Of a stretch of 64,000 nt of DNA, positions 1 to 11,645 are shown piece by piece. The notes under the pieces are model-generated. The model ran no database searches and was not told the origin of the DNA. It saw nothing but the letters and a program-made list of their open reading frames with translations. The stretch lies in assembly GCF_000471905.2 (NCBI RefSeq), contig NW_006499617.1, forward strand, positions 206,776 to 270,775, in the 5' to 3' direction. The position numbers were made by a program, and so were the translations under genes. Origin of the DNA: Amborella trichopoda. Taxonomy: Eukaryota; Streptophyta; Magnoliopsida; Amborellales; Amborellaceae. The number at the start of each line of letters is the position of its first letter. The stretch's first letter is position 1.

Positions 1-7
1 GGGATAA

Positions 8-3000
8 TGTAAGTGCCAAAGTTTCCAGACCATAGTGTCATGCTCGACAGTAGGAGTCTGTTAATAAGGGGAGCAATGCCATCTGGTTGTGTAGATACCA
101 GCACCGACTGTGTTGAGACTAGCGTCAGCTGTGTAGAGACCAGCATCGACTGTGTAGAAACCAGCGCAAACTATGTAGAGACCACCGCCGGCTGTGTAGA
201 GACCAACACCTGCTATGCAGAGACCAGCGCCGGCTATGTAGAGACCAGCGCCGGTTGTGTCTCTGACGTACATGAGTTGTGAGTGACACCTGTTGAGTGC
301 ATGCTGTTTTGACTACCACTTGTCTAGGGTTGGTGCCACTTGGACAGCCACCCTAACCACATGGGTACTTAAGCCACTCCTCTCACTCACTCACATGCCA
401 TTCTTTTTTCATCTCTCTCTAAGGCAAAGGTTGGGGGGCGGAGATAGCCATTGAAGAGTAACCATTGTTGAAATGAGTGTGAGTTGTGGAAGAAGAGTTT
501 TGAGAAAGGACCATTGTTGATCATAGGTAAGTGGATTGCTCACCATGGCATTGTAGCCATGAGAATGCATGAACTTATATGCTTATAAAAAGAGTAAGAA
601 AAGTGTATGTGATGTGAAGACTTTTATGCCTTGCTCACTAAAAATTGGGGCTTTGGTTCTATGATGAATGTGGATGCTAAAAATGAAAGTATGTTTAACA
701 AATACTGTAATAAATGCATGTTTATGTGTGTATATTGTGAGATAACAACTGCTAGCATGTCCTTTACGTTGAAATAGAGACCATTAAACATGTTCTTTAG
801 GCCTGTGTAACCTCACTGTGAAATTTCAGGAATATATATGTGTATTATAAGGGGATTTTGGACAACCAAACGAGGTTCGTTTGACCTCAAATAATTGCCA
901 TTGGAAAGATATACGAGTCTAGTAAAATTTTTGTGTCTGCCCCATGTTGAATTTCCTTACGGAACTGAAGATATATTTCAAAATGTATGTGTAGGTCACT
1001 GTTTGACTGTTTTTCCTGGATTTTGCACTAACTTTACTGTCGTCACTAGTTTTCACAAACCAACGAAGTATATTTCCAGTCAAACCATAGTCATTTGAAA
1101 GATCTTTGAGTGGGCTAAAATTTTCATGATAAATTATTTTGAAATTTCTCTTAGATTGGAAGTTATGGGTCTTTTTATGAAGAGATGTCACAGTGAACAG
1201 TTTTGATAAAAACTATAACTATCACTTTGTTGACGCAAAATTTTGATCGAGAAAAATGAATTCCAAATGCTTTCAAATTGGCATTGCTAGAAAGTTATAT
1301 GTCTCGGCTTCAACTTTGATTTTTGAAATTGTCTTAAATTCTTCATGGTTTATGAGTTATAGTGATGCGAAGCAACGTATCTTATTGTTCCACATACACA
1401 GCAGGGTACCACGAATAAACCCTCATCCTCTTGAACCTTTAAGAGGCCAAACGAGGTCCAATGTCTTCGAACTACCTCCGTTTGAAGGATAGGTGTATTT
1501 AGTATAAAATTTGCTTTGGAACCATCTTCAAACTCTTAATGGACCAAAAGCTATGACCCAAATTGTGAGCGTACATCATTGCCTACAATTACAGGGAATT
1601 GAACTGTAAAGCTTAAAATGGAATACTGTTACTGCCACTATGATACTGTCTTTATGACACTATTAAAATGTGATATTGCTACTGTCATGATGAGATACTG
1701 ATATTGTCATAATGAGACATTGATACTATGTTCTAACCCCTACGCAATGGGGTACCCATTGGTTGCGGACACTGTTATATTGATACTGTAAGCCATTAGT
1801 GGTGGATATTGTCATACTGTGACACCTTGTGATATTTCTATACTATGTTATAGACTGACTACTATGCAATGGGGCAAAGCATTGTTAGTGTGATATGAGA
1901 TTTTTGAGACTTTTGATATAAGGCACTGCGCAAGGGGTCATCTGTTGGTAGTGTAATATGTTCTGATGTGAATATGTGTGTGTGGTAATATGCTGCTCAT
2001 CTGATATGTGAATGAGCACCTAATGTGTGAATGATGGGGTCGTTAATATGCAACTTACGTGATATGTGAATGGGCACCTACTGTGTGAATGATGGTGCCG
2101 GTAGTGGCGATATTTCCCTAACTCCACATGATTGGATGGGAGTCAGGATGTGAATGTGAATATTTGGGAGGGTTGCGTCCCCCAGATCTTAATAGGCACT
2201 ACACATTGGGTCACCCAATGGTAGTGTAACACTCTCTTAACAGAAGGGTGTAAGAAGAGGGTCATGTCTTGCAAGGCCACTATCTATCGAAAACCCCAAA
2301 GCGCACTGGGGATGTGTGTGTGTGTGTGTTAGGGCATTACAAAGTGGGACACCAACTTGTCATTGTCCTCCCTCTTGAATGAGAATAGAGGTTTGAAGTG
2401 GCAGGATTGGCTTAACTTGAGCAATGAAACTTTTACTTTTGGAACAGGCTTTATTAGTTCTGTAACTGTGATATGTTATTCTTATTGTTCTGCTCATAGT
2501 GAAGTGATTTATGACTCAGACACTGTATATTAAATGGTTTTATCATCATACTGTTAGAATATTGAATAGTATATAGGGGGACCCAACTTAATACACTGTG
2601 AATATGTGTGCACTGCATGTTGTTATCACTGTTATACTAGTTGCAGTGCAATGGTGTAGATCTACTTACTGGGATATTAACTCATTCTATCTTATTTACA
2701 TGACTGTAGAGTGAAGGGTGTTAGTATCCATGCTAGAGGCAAGTAAGCCGTGTTCGGGTAGCTAAAGCTCGAAGTGAGGAGTTGATGAGCCGTCCTTTGA
2801 AGATTTTTCATAATATGTTTTGGGTGGACTTACCACTGTGTGTAGACTCTACCTTATGTATTTTTGGGCAAGTAATGCCTTGAAGAAAAATTGTAAAAAC
2901 TTTTGGATATCAATGTGAATGATTTGGCTGTACCTTTGAATGTAATACTTGTCTTTTTGTGTAAGTTCTAGTTTTATTTTGTGTTTTTCTCATTATTCGC

Positions 3001-3117
3001 CCTGTTATATGCGCTGAGCCACTCCCACTTGAGTGGTGTGTGCCACCTTATGTCGTGGCCTCGCACCTTGTCGCCACCGGCTCGTACGGTTTAGGGTCAG
3101 GGGGTGGGGTCATGACA
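8..3117 (+). repeat. 5' LTR of element A
   Basis: It starts TGTAAG and ends TGACA, directly before the primer-binding site. The first 2.27 kb align with 10,303-12,642. It holds a 21-bp minisatellite (88-255), several dispersed subrepeats with palindromic cores such as CAATGGGGTACCCATTG near 1,746, a roughly 62-bp direct duplication around 2,000-2,100 and a short GT run near 2,312. A TATAAAA at 584-590 is a possible promoter, but the 3' copy reads TATGAAA there. The 7 bases before it, GGGATAA, resemble the polypurine tract next to the 3' LTR. Confidence 0.88.
88..255 (+). repeat. 21-bp minisatellite, 8 copies, in LTR A
   Basis: Eight consecutive 21-bp units, consensus about TGTGTAGAGACCAGCGCCGG plus C, all the same length. 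One frame stays open across the array and reads as repeats of CVETSAG, which is why spurious ORFs appear on both strands. The other LTR has the matching array at 10,383-10,549. I see no reason to call it protein-coding. Confidence 0.92.
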
Positions 3118-3122
3118 GTTTA

Positions 3123-3134
3123 TGATATCAAAGC
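3123..3134 (+). other. Primer-binding site of element A (initiator tRNA-Met type)
   Basis: TGATATCAAAGC matches 10 of 12 bases of the usual plant retrotransposon primer site TGGTATCAGAGC, complementary to the 3' end of initiator tRNA-Met. It lies 5 bases after the LTR end. The two mismatches fit mutational decay. Confidence 0.82.
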
Positions 3135-3224
3135 AGTCACATTAGGATTCTTTACTTAGGAACTAGGTTTGTCTATAGGATAGTTCTTTGATAGGTTAGT
3201 AACTAGATGTTTATGTTTCAGGTT

Positions 3225-4190
3225 GAAGGTGCCGAGGGCCAGTGCTAACAATGCGAGCTCAAGCAATGAGAACACTGAGGCCTTCGGTGAATTCTTCAGA
3301 ACCTTGGCGGCTATGACACAAATAATGAGACTATGCCAGCCTCGTTTACCCCAGCCCATGATTAGAGTGATAACAGTTTGATAGAAAGGTTTAAGAGACT
3401 GACACCCCCAACTTTGTGGGGTATGGGGGAGTAAAGAATCCTGAGAGATGGAGAAGACAGATAGAAAAGATCTTCGAAGTATTAAATTGTATAGACGAGC
3501 AGAAGGTTAGGCTGGGTATGTTTACGCTCGAAGGAGAAGCTAAGCACTGGTGGAGCTCAGTGAAGCAATCGCGAGAAAGTTCAGGAATTGTAACTACTTG
3601 AAAGAATTTTCTGGAAGTAATTTATGAGAAGTATTTTCCTGACTCCGTAAGGGAAAGGAAAGAGGTAGAATATATAGAGCTGCAACAGGGAAAGATGTCC
3701 ATAGTGCAATATGCAGCAAAATTTACTGAACTATCTAGATATGCGCCACATATTATTAACTCTGAGGCATGAAAGGCTAGCAAGTTTGAGAGGGGCCTTT
3801 GGCCAGATATAAGGGGGAGGATTATTTCAGCAAACCTCAAGACCTACTCTTCGCTGGTGGACCTGGCCCTAAAGATAAAGAGAGATTGTGAAGACATTCG
3901 AGCTAGAAGAGAAGGGAGATTGGGTGTCGCACAACCTGATAGTTTTCAGAAGAAAGCACGACTGCCTCCCAGGAAAGAGTTGAAGGGGATAAATAGTCAG
4001 AGTGGAGTTAAGATTCCAAGGCCTTTTTCAAATGATGCAAGGATCAACCGACTCCCAGTCTGCCCTCACTGTGGTCTGGGCAACCATACAATAGCGGAGT
4101 GCTTCAGGAAGACTAGGATCTGCTTCTGGTGTGGCAAGCCAAACCATCTTCAGGTGGGTGTTTGCCCTGACAGAGCAAGAGGCCAAGGCG
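3225..4190 (+). pseudogene. gag: gag of element A, broken
   Basis: Capsid/nucleocapsid polyprotein that packages the element RNA. The start region near 3,225-3,370 has stops. From 3,416 the retrotransposon gag core is clear: WRRQIEKIFEVLNC, then KVRLGMFTLEGEAKHWW. A TGA at about 3,599 interrupts it, after which the same frame resumes (YEKYFPDSVRERKE, QYAAKFTELSRYAP). Two zinc knuckles follow near 4,060-4,170: CPHCGLGNHTIAEC (C-x2-C-x4-H-x4-C) and CFWCGKPNHLQVGVC, in which the last spacing is 5 rather than 4. The 176-aa open piece at 3,857-4,387 runs on into protease. Confidence 0.88.
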
Positions 4191-4640
4191 TCAATCTCTG
4201 TTATTCGAGGTACCTTTCTGTATGTGGATTTGAAGCAAGGGTTTTAATTGATCCTAAATATTCCCATTCATTTATTGCACTATACTTTGCATGTCACCTG
4301 AATGTTAAGCCTGCACAACTTGATTGGACTTTGGTAGTATGTACACCATTGGGTGGGTTAATAGAAACTGATATAGTATATAAGTAGTGTGGGGTTGATA
4401 TTGAAGGGCATTTGTTTCCTATAAATTTGATACTTATTGATGTTCTAGACTTTGATGTTATTTGGGTATGGACAGGCTGTCCACCCACTATGCCACCATG
4501 AACTGCTTTGATAAAATTGTAACCTTCAGATGCCCGAGCCAATCTGAACTATGTTTTAAGGGCATCAAGGATGTTTCTTCTTTACACATCATCTCATCCC
4601 TTCGAGCCTCTTGCCTATTGACCAAAAGATGTGCGGGATA
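4190..4640 (+). pseudogene. pol: Protease of element A, catalytic triplet lost
   Basis: Aspartic protease that would cleave the polyprotein. The expected catalytic stretch reads VLIDPKYSHSFI; in this family it normally reads D-S-G-A, so the Gly of the D-S/T-G triplet is gone. A stop at 4,387 and a frameshift near 4,460 follow, and the family motif resumes in another frame as MGMDRLSTHYATMNCFDK. Position between the zinc knuckles and RT fits the usual order. Confidence 0.8.
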
Positions 4641-4649
4641 CTTGGCTTA

Positions 4650-5430
4650 TGTAGTAGAAAACCGAAATCTCCAGTCCATATTAGAAGAGATACCGGTGTT
4701 AAGAGAATATCTAGAGGTCTTCCCCGAAGAGTTAACTTCTCCGCCCCTAGTTAGGGAGATTGAATTTGAAATAGAGGTGGCCCCTAGTACTACTCCTATT
4801 TCTAGAGCCCCTTATAGAATGACCTCAGTTGAGTTAAAGGAATTGAAGGAGTAATTACAGGAATTATTAGATAAGGGGTTCATTCAACTTAGTGTGTCAC
4901 CATGGGGCGCACTAATTCTGTTTGTTAAGAAGAAATATGGTACCTTGAGACTATGCATTGATTATAGACAGTTGAATCAGGTCACAGTGAAGAATAAGTA
5001 CCCATTGCTCAGATTTGATGACTTATCTGCCCAACTACAAGAGGCCCAAGTATTCTCTAAAATTGACCTCCGGTTAGGTTACCATCAGTTGCGGCCTAAG
5101 GAAGAGGATACCTCCAAGACCGCATTCACGACTCGCTATGGCCACTTCAAGTTTTTAGTCATGCCTTTTGATTTAACAAACACCCTGACCATCTTTATGG
5201 ATCTGATGAATAGAGTCTTTAGACCCTATCATGATGACTTTGTAGTGATCTTTATAAATGATATTTTGGTATATTCTAGGAATCAAGAAGAACATGAACG
5301 ACATTTAAGAATGGCTCTCTAGACCCTAAGAACTGAGAAGTTACATGTCAAGCTAAGTAAGAGTGAATTATGGCTTCCAAGTGTGGCTTTCCTTATGCAT
5401 ATTGTTTCCAAAGACGAACGAAATTACTTG
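4650..5430 (+). pseudogene. pol: Reverse transcriptase of element A, catalytic Asp mutated
   Basis: Ty3/gypsy RT. In order: EEIPVLREYLEVFPEEL (about 4,690), APYRMTSVELKELKE then a stop, [19 protein letters not shown] (4,905), [12 protein letters not shown] (5,060), [14 protein letters not shown] (5,140) and the catalytic loop FINDILVYS (5,251-5,277). The loop is normally F-I-D-D; codon 5,257-5,259 is AAT instead of GAT, so the first catalytic Asp is Asn. A TAG at 5,320 ends the piece. Dead on two counts. Confidence 0.92.
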
Positions 5431-5990
5431 AAGTCCATAGTTTCTTGGGACTGACAGGGTATTATAGACGTTTCGTGGAGCGGTTCTCAAAGATAACACT
5501 TCTCCTGATCCACATGACCTAGTAAGAGGTCAAGTTTGAATGGTCTGATAACTACGAGAGAAGTTTTCAGGAATTGAAGAAAAGACTGACTACAGCCCGA
5601 TACTGACCTTGCCTAAGGGGAATGAAGATTTTATAATCCACACGGATTCCTCTTACAAAGGGCTTGGGTTTGTACTGATGCAAACGAGGAAATGTTATAA
5701 CCTATGCCTCGGGGCAATTAAAGCCGTATGAACAAAACTATCCCACTCATGATTTGGAGTTGGCGACTGTGGTTTACACCCTAAAACTTTGGAGGCATTA
5801 TCTGTATGGGGTCCAATTTAAAGTATTCATTGACCATAAGAGCCTCAAGTACTTTTTTTCTTAGAAATAGTTGAACATGAGACAAAGAAGATGGATAGAC
5901 TTGCTTGATGATTATGATTGTACCATCAATTAGCACACGGATAAGACCAATGTCGTGGCAAATGCCTTAAGTAGGAAGCCTGTGGTGTCA
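5430..5990 (+). pseudogene. pol: RNase H of element A, frameshifted
   Basis: RNase H domain after RT. Recognisable pieces in changing frames include [15 protein letters not shown] near 5,640, then [20 protein letters not shown] near 5,730-5,780, a stretch around DHKSLKYFF (5,833) and the end motif VVANALSRKP near 5,955. At least two frameshifts and several stops are needed to join them. I identify it from the family-typical order and spacing. Confidence 0.82.
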
Positions 5991-6489
5991 CTGGCTCACA
6001 TGATAATCCGAGAGATGAAACTACTAGAAGAGGCAATAGAATGGAACCCAGCTTTGCCCCTTGAGGATGCGAAAGGAATAATCTCATGTATAAGAGTAGA
6101 GTCCCATCTGTTTCAGAAAATCCGAGTAGCACAAAAGGAAGATCCTCAATTGATGAGAATTTTTGAGGAAATAAAGTCGGAAGGTAAGGAGGATTTTTCT
6201 TTGAGCAGTGATGAAATGTTAAAATTTAAAGGTCGAGTTTGTGTCCCTAACATTGAGAAGGTAAAAGGGCCATTTTGGAGGAGGCACATCACTCTCATTA
6301 TACGATGCATCCAGGGAGCACGAAAATATATCAGGATTTAAAAAGAGTCTTTTGGTGGAATAATATGAAGAGAGAAGTAGCACAGTTTGTTTCTTGGTGT
6401 TTTCCGTATCAGCAAGTAAAGGTTGAACATCATAAACCTGTAGGGCAGTTACAACCCTTACTTGTGCCAGAATGGAAATGGAAGCACAT
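5955..6489 (+). pseudogene. pol: Integrase of element A, N-terminal part, split by an insertion
   Basis: It covers the linker after RNase H and the integrase zinc-binding domain. An open piece at 5,955-6,341 overlaps a second one at 6,275-6,496 in another frame. The H-H-C-C finger reads HYTMHPGSTKIYQDL then FVSWCFPYQQVK: the fourth ligand, normally Cys in C-x2-C, is Tyr. The text runs to WKWKHI and is cut at 6,489 by a solo LTR. The integrase core resumes at 9,229 with [10 protein letters not shown]. Confidence 0.87.
6485..6489. repeat. Target-site duplication, left (CACAT)
   Basis: CACAT immediately before the inserted LTR is repeated at 9,224-9,228 immediately after it, as expected for retroviral-type integration with a 5-bp stagger. 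Removing one copy and the insert rejoins the integrase text of element A. Confidence 0.93.
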
Positions 6490-9223
6490 TGGTTAGGTGC
6501 CTTGATCTCGCCTTCCAGATCTAGGTGATCTGATGGCACGTATCTTGAGTTTTTAGTGAACCCAGGATTTAAGATTGCTCTCTCGGAACCTTGCTCAAGA
6601 GCAAGGGCAGGTATACCAACCGATGAGAGAGGAATTTAAGGTGGGTTCGATACTTACTCGGGCTAGCTCGCGTGGGCGCCCTCTTAGATCATGAAGAAAG
6701 CCCCCCAACTACTTTAGCTGGTTCGAAATCGCCTCCCTTCGCCTGCAATCCTCTTGTTTTCTACACAACACTTCTATGGTTGATTGGCGAGACAAGTGGG
6801 TCGAAGTGACCCACCCTTGTCTTAGGGAATCACATGCTCATATGAGGGAGCGATGAAACAGAAGGCTTCCAATAAAGAGAGAAAAGAAATGAAAACTTGA
6901 CAAAGGGGTGAGACTAGCATGACAACCGGAAGGCTACCAACTTGAAGTGATAGCAAGATGGACATGGTTCTTAAGACCAGCACAATGTTAATACTACTCC
7001 AAATAGAGACTAATATGGTGGTGCTAGGCTAAGTCTACCCTCAATCAAGTAAGGGGAGAAAAGCATGAAGAGAAGAAAAGAGAATGAAAAGAAAGAGAGC
7101 AAGACGACAGAGGGAATAGGGTCCTGACGGTGCTAAACGTTGCTACCCATGACTGTGGAGTAGTAGTGTCACGGCCTTGGAATGGCACTAGACACTATTG
7201 TTCCCGGCTAGAGGGTGAGTAGAGGACTACGAATGAAGCTAGATATCGTCGTTGGCGACATAAGAAGGTAACATGCCCCTGCACGAGCGGCGATAGTCTC
7301 TTATGGGAAGCGCGTGATGATAGTTCTCATGAGGCGCACGACGACAGGTGTGAGATGCAAGAAGAACAACGATGAGCACCTAACGCCACAAGGAAGCTCA
7401 CAGACGGTGATAGGTGTTGCCGAGGCCTCTAGCGGGTGGCGATAGGTATCGCCGTCAGCGATAGGCGTGCAACAGGGGAAGACCCTTGCAGACGGCAACA
7501 AGTTTTGTCATTTGGACTCTTCACTGAGACATCGAAGTTGTCGACAGATGACGATAAGTAGTGTAGTCTGCAAGCCTCACTGGGAGAGAGAGACAGACGT
7601 ACAGAAGGGGGAGGAGAGCTCGAGCATGGCGCTGCCATCGCCATGCGTGACCTGTGAGATCACCGAAGAGGCATGCACGACACTGCCACTACCGTGAATG
7701 GCCTTTGAGGAAAACTCAGGTGGAGGGGAGGAAGAAGAGAGAGAAGAACAGAAAAGGAAGACAGAGAAGATCTACCTTAAGCCTAGGGGTATCGATAAAA
7801 TTTCTCTCACCTTGCTCTCTCTCTCCAAATGTGATCCAACAATGGTAAAAAAGAGAAACTACATTAAGTAAAAACTCTCTTTTGTGAAAGGTTAAGTCCC
7901 CCTTGGTGCCTATAAAGATGGTACATATATATAGAATTTGCCCCAAACATGGGTGGGTGATCAAAAGTAACTTTAAATGCTGAAAATTAAGATTAAAATG
8001 ATTTAAAAGAAATTAGAAAATAGGGTGCAAAATAACAGATTTGCCCCTTCCTAACAATTCATGGAATTTCAGAACACTCCCTGTGTTGCCTTAGAATTTG
8101 CGTGATCTTGCATGGATGATCCGAGGTCGTTCTAATGCCTGGTTGATCGAAAGACGATCCTTTTCTTCTAGGGCTTGACGTGATTATCGATTTGATATCA
8201 ACTTCGAGCCAAGGATCTTTTTTAGTGCACGATCATGTGACTTGAATTTTGAATGGATCTTGAAACTTCAGATCGATAGTGTGCTCATTCCTTGATTTTT
8301 TTGGTGATTTCTTCGCTAGATTACACTGAGCATGCCGTTACAATTGTGGAGCAACAAACACTACTCGATTCCATGCCCAAATGAAGATTTTGTAACTTTG
8401 GAATTTTGGTCGGAATTTGGAATTTCAGCGACGAAATTTGCATTGGCTTCTTCGGCTTTGTGTGCAGAATCCTACCATTCATGCATGTGCAGAATCTAAC
8501 CGTTCATCCTGCATGGGGTTTAGGTCAGAGATGGCACGAGACCTTACGCAAGCGGTGGAATTGGTTTCGTGTCGATCGGCGTGATTAGGCCGCTCGAGTG
8601 AGGCATGATGTTGCTGAATTTTTTGTACTTTCTTCATGGATCAGCAATTTCTCTCTAGCTTTTCTTCGCGCTCGAGTATCGTCACGGGGCGTGCCACATA
8701 TTGAACCGCTCGTCTTGATGCAATGAGCATGCTCACAAAATTTGAGCATGATCAACTAGAGACAGATGAGATATGAACGTTAAAAGTCATAGCTCGTGAC
8801 TGTCCCTCCAATGGTGTAGAGTTGCAGGGTGGCCGCAAGGGAATAGTGTGCAGCTTCTCATGTTTCCCTCTTTGCCTATAACTTCTTCCTATAGTGTCTG
8901 TTCAAGCTGAAATTTGACCCCTAGAAGTTTTCAATCGTGTTGAATCCAATGGAGGTGGTCCCATAGTGAATTGAGACACCGAGAATGTAGCTCTTGTTAT
9001 AGGATCCATTTCAGGGTGTTAGGGGCTGATTCTGCCTGAACTGTTTCCTAGTCTGCAACACCTTAGACATGTCGGAATGTGAAAAAACTTGGTAAAAGAC
9101 TTTTTAGAGACCTCATGAAGATCTTGGCCAGTTCTGGACCTATTCTGAGACAGTCAAAATTTTCACTGTTTGCTAGGCTTTATTGAGTGGGGGCCCCATG
9201 ATGATGAAAAATATCTTCCAACA
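6490..9223 (-). mobile_element. Solo LTR of a Tat-type element, reversed, inside the integrase of A
   Basis: Exact TG...CA ends, 2,734 bp, flanked by CACAT on both sides. On the minus strand it starts TGTTGGAAGATATTTTTC, closely like the LTR of element C at 32,414, and ends CACCTAACCA, matching the LTR ends before the primer sites at 35,711 and 48,477. There is no primer site or coding sequence, so this is one LTR left by LTR-LTR recombination. Small apparent ORFs inside it on either strand are not supported as genes. Confidence 0.93.
7926..7933 (-). promoter_or_regulatory. TATA box of the solo LTR
   Basis: TATATATA on the minus strand, after ACCCATGTTTGGGGCAAATT. The same phrase precedes the TATA box in the other Tat-type LTRs here (14,276; 33,688; 46,132; 62,404), so this is the likely U3 core promoter. 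Confidence 0.7.
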
Positions 9224-10075
9224 CACATAACTATGGATTTTGTGTCAGGTTTACCTAGGTCAGGTATGGGGCGTGATAGTATTTGGGTCATCGTGGATCG
9301 ACTCTCTAAAGTTGCTCATTTCTTACCGGTTTGCACTACCTATACCCTGGATAAACTGGCTCGGTTATATCTCAAAGAGATAGTAAGATTACATGGGGTA
9401 CCTATCAGTATTGTGTTCGACAGGCACTCTAGATTTACTTCAAGGTTTTTGAGCAGTCTGCAAATAGCCTTGGGGACGATACTCACTTTTTGTACTACTT
9501 TCCACTCTCAGACCGATGAACAGTTGGAAAGGACTATTCAGAGGGCATGTATTGCAGATTTCAAGGGAAACTGGGATGATCATCTACCTCTGATAGAGTT
9601 TGCATGTAACAACAGTTTCCAGGCCGATATCCATATGACACCTTTTGAGGCACTGTATGGGAGGAATTGCAGATCACCCATATGTTGAGATGAAATCGGT
9701 GAGAGAAGACTGTTAGGGCCAGAGATTGTTCAAATAATCTCAAAAAAGATCTCTCTAATTCGAGAAAGACTTCGAACGGCTTAAATTCGGCAGAAGTGTA
9801 ATGCTGACAATCACAGAAGGGACCTTAAATTTGTAGTGGGTGATCAGATTTTTCTGATGGTATCACCAACGAAGGGCATAATGAGATTTGGAAAACAGGG
9901 GAAACTGAGTCCACGATTTATTGACCCCTTTGATATTTTAGAAAGGATTGGAGTTGTGGCATATCGATTGGCCCTACCGCTCGAGTTGGCTAATGTTCAT
10001 GATGTGTTTCATGTGTCACTATTGAGAAAGTCTCAGCCCAATCCGTCCTACGTCCTGAAGTATGAGCGGATCCCA
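9224..10075 (+). pseudogene. pol: Integrase of element A, catalytic core and C-terminal part
   Basis: The core resumes after the insert: [19 protein letters not shown], then [11 protein letters not shown] and DEQLERTIQ. The D, D and E of the catalytic triad are all visible and the last two are 35 residues apart, as expected. A TGA at 9,686 ends the 172-aa piece. The C-terminal DNA-binding part resumes at 9,836 with GDQIFLMVSPTKGIMRFGK and GKLSPRFIDPFDILERIG, then VHDVFHVSLLRK. This phrasing is typical of plant chromoviruses. Confidence 0.92.
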
Positions 10076-10264
10076 ATTAGGGAAGATTTGACTTATGTTG
10101 AATAGCCAATTGAGGAATTGGACAAAATAATTCAAGAATTATGCAACAAAGAGATTCTCCTAGTCTGGGTCTTATGACAGTATCATTCGAAAGAAGAATC
10201 AATGTGGGGTCGAGAGGATGACATCCGGGATAAATACCCCCATTTATTCAATCAATTTAGCTAA
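10076..10264 (+). pseudogene. Chromodomain remnant at the integrase C-terminus
   Basis: After REDLTY, a stop at 10,103 interrupts, but the tail continues as PIEELDKIIQELCNKEILLV, then a stop, then HSKEESMWGREDDIRDKYP and HLFNQFS with a final stop. This is the chromodomain pattern of Tekay-type elements, thought to steer integration toward marked chromatin. It supports the chromovirus assignment. No function is expected given the stops. Confidence 0.78.
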
Positions 10265-10287
10265 AGATTTTGAGGACATAATCGTTT

Positions 10288-10302
10288 TTAAGGGGGGGAT
10301 GA
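10288..10302 (+). other. Polypurine tract of element A
   Basis: TTAAGGGGGGGATGA immediately before the TG of the 3' LTR at 10,303. Purine runs in this place prime plus-strand DNA synthesis. Confidence 0.85.
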
Positions 10303-10382
10303 TGTAAGGACAAAATTTTCCGGCCCACAGTGTTCCGCTTGGTTGTAGGAGTCTGCTAATAAGGGGAGCAATGCTGCCAGAG

Positions 10383-10549
10383 TGTGTAGAGATCAGCGCC
10401 AGCTGTGTAGAGACCAGCCCGGCTGTGTAGAGACCATTGTCGATTGTGTAGCGGCCAACGCCATCTGTGTAGAGACCAGTGCAGGCTGTGTAGAGATCAG
10501 TGCCTGCTATGTAGAGACCAACGTCGACTTTGTAGAGATCAGCATTGGT
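10383..10549 (+). repeat. 21-bp minisatellite, 8 copies, in the 3' LTR of A
   Basis: Same array as 88-255, with one 20-bp unit. The copy number equals the 5' LTR array although the units have diverged, so the array predates the insertion. Confidence 0.9.
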
Positions 10550-11645
10550 TGTGTCTCTGACGTGCATGAGTTGTGAGTGCCACCTGTTTAGTGCATGCTG
10601 ATTTGACTGCCACTTGTCCAGGCTTGGTGCCACTTGGACAGCCACCCTAACCACATGGGTACTTTAGCCACTCCTCTCACTCACTCACATGCCATTCTTT
10701 TTTCATCTCTCTCTAAGGAAAAGCTTTGGGGGGGGGGGGGGAGATAGCCATTGAAGAGCAGCCATTGTTGGAATGGGTGTGAGCTGTAGAAGAAGAGTTT
10801 TGAGAAGGCACCATTGCCGATCATACGTAAGTGGATTCCTCACCATTGCATTGTAGCCATGAGAATGCATGAACTTATATGCCTATGAAAAAAATTAAGA
10901 AAAGTGTATGTGATGTGAAGACTTTTATGCCTTGTTCATTAAAAATTGGGGCCTTGGTTCTATGATGAATGTGGATTCTGAAAATGAAAGTATGGTTTAC
11001 AAATCCTGTAATAAATGCATGTTTATGTGTATATATTGTGAGATAACAAATGCTAGCATGTCCTTTTCCATGAAATAGAGATCACGGAACATGTTCTTGA
11101 GGCATGTGTAACCTCACTGTGAAATTTCAAGAATATATATGCCTTTTGTAAGGGGTTTGAACAGTCAAAAGAGGTCCGTTTGACCTCAAATCACCACCAT
11201 TAGAAAGATATGCGAGTCTAGTAAATGTATGAGTATGCACCCTCTCGAAATTCCTTACGGAACTGATGATATATTTCAAAATGTACGTGAAGGTCACTGG
11301 TTGACTGTTTTTCCTGGATTTTGCACTAACCCTGCTGTGGCACTGGTTTTCAATATCCAAAAGAAGTACATTTCTAGTCCAACCACAGTCATTTGAAATA
11401 TCTTTGAGTGGGCTAAAAGTTGCATGTGGAAATTATTTTGAAATTCCTCTTAGATTGGAAGTTATATGTCTTTTTATGAAGAGATGTCACTGTGGATAGT
11501 TTTGATAAAAACCAGAACTATCACTTTGTTTGGCATGAAATTTTGGTCCACCAAATAGAGTCCAAATTCTTTCAAATTAGCCTTGTTAGAAAGATATATG
11601 TCTTTGCTTGAACTTTGATTTTTTAAATTTTCCCAAATTCTTCAC

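Noticed and set aside
13..319. ORFs of 64-89 aa on both strands with CVETSAG-type repeats
   Set aside because: They are translations of the 21-bp minisatellite in LTR A; no start context or conservation beyond the repeat.
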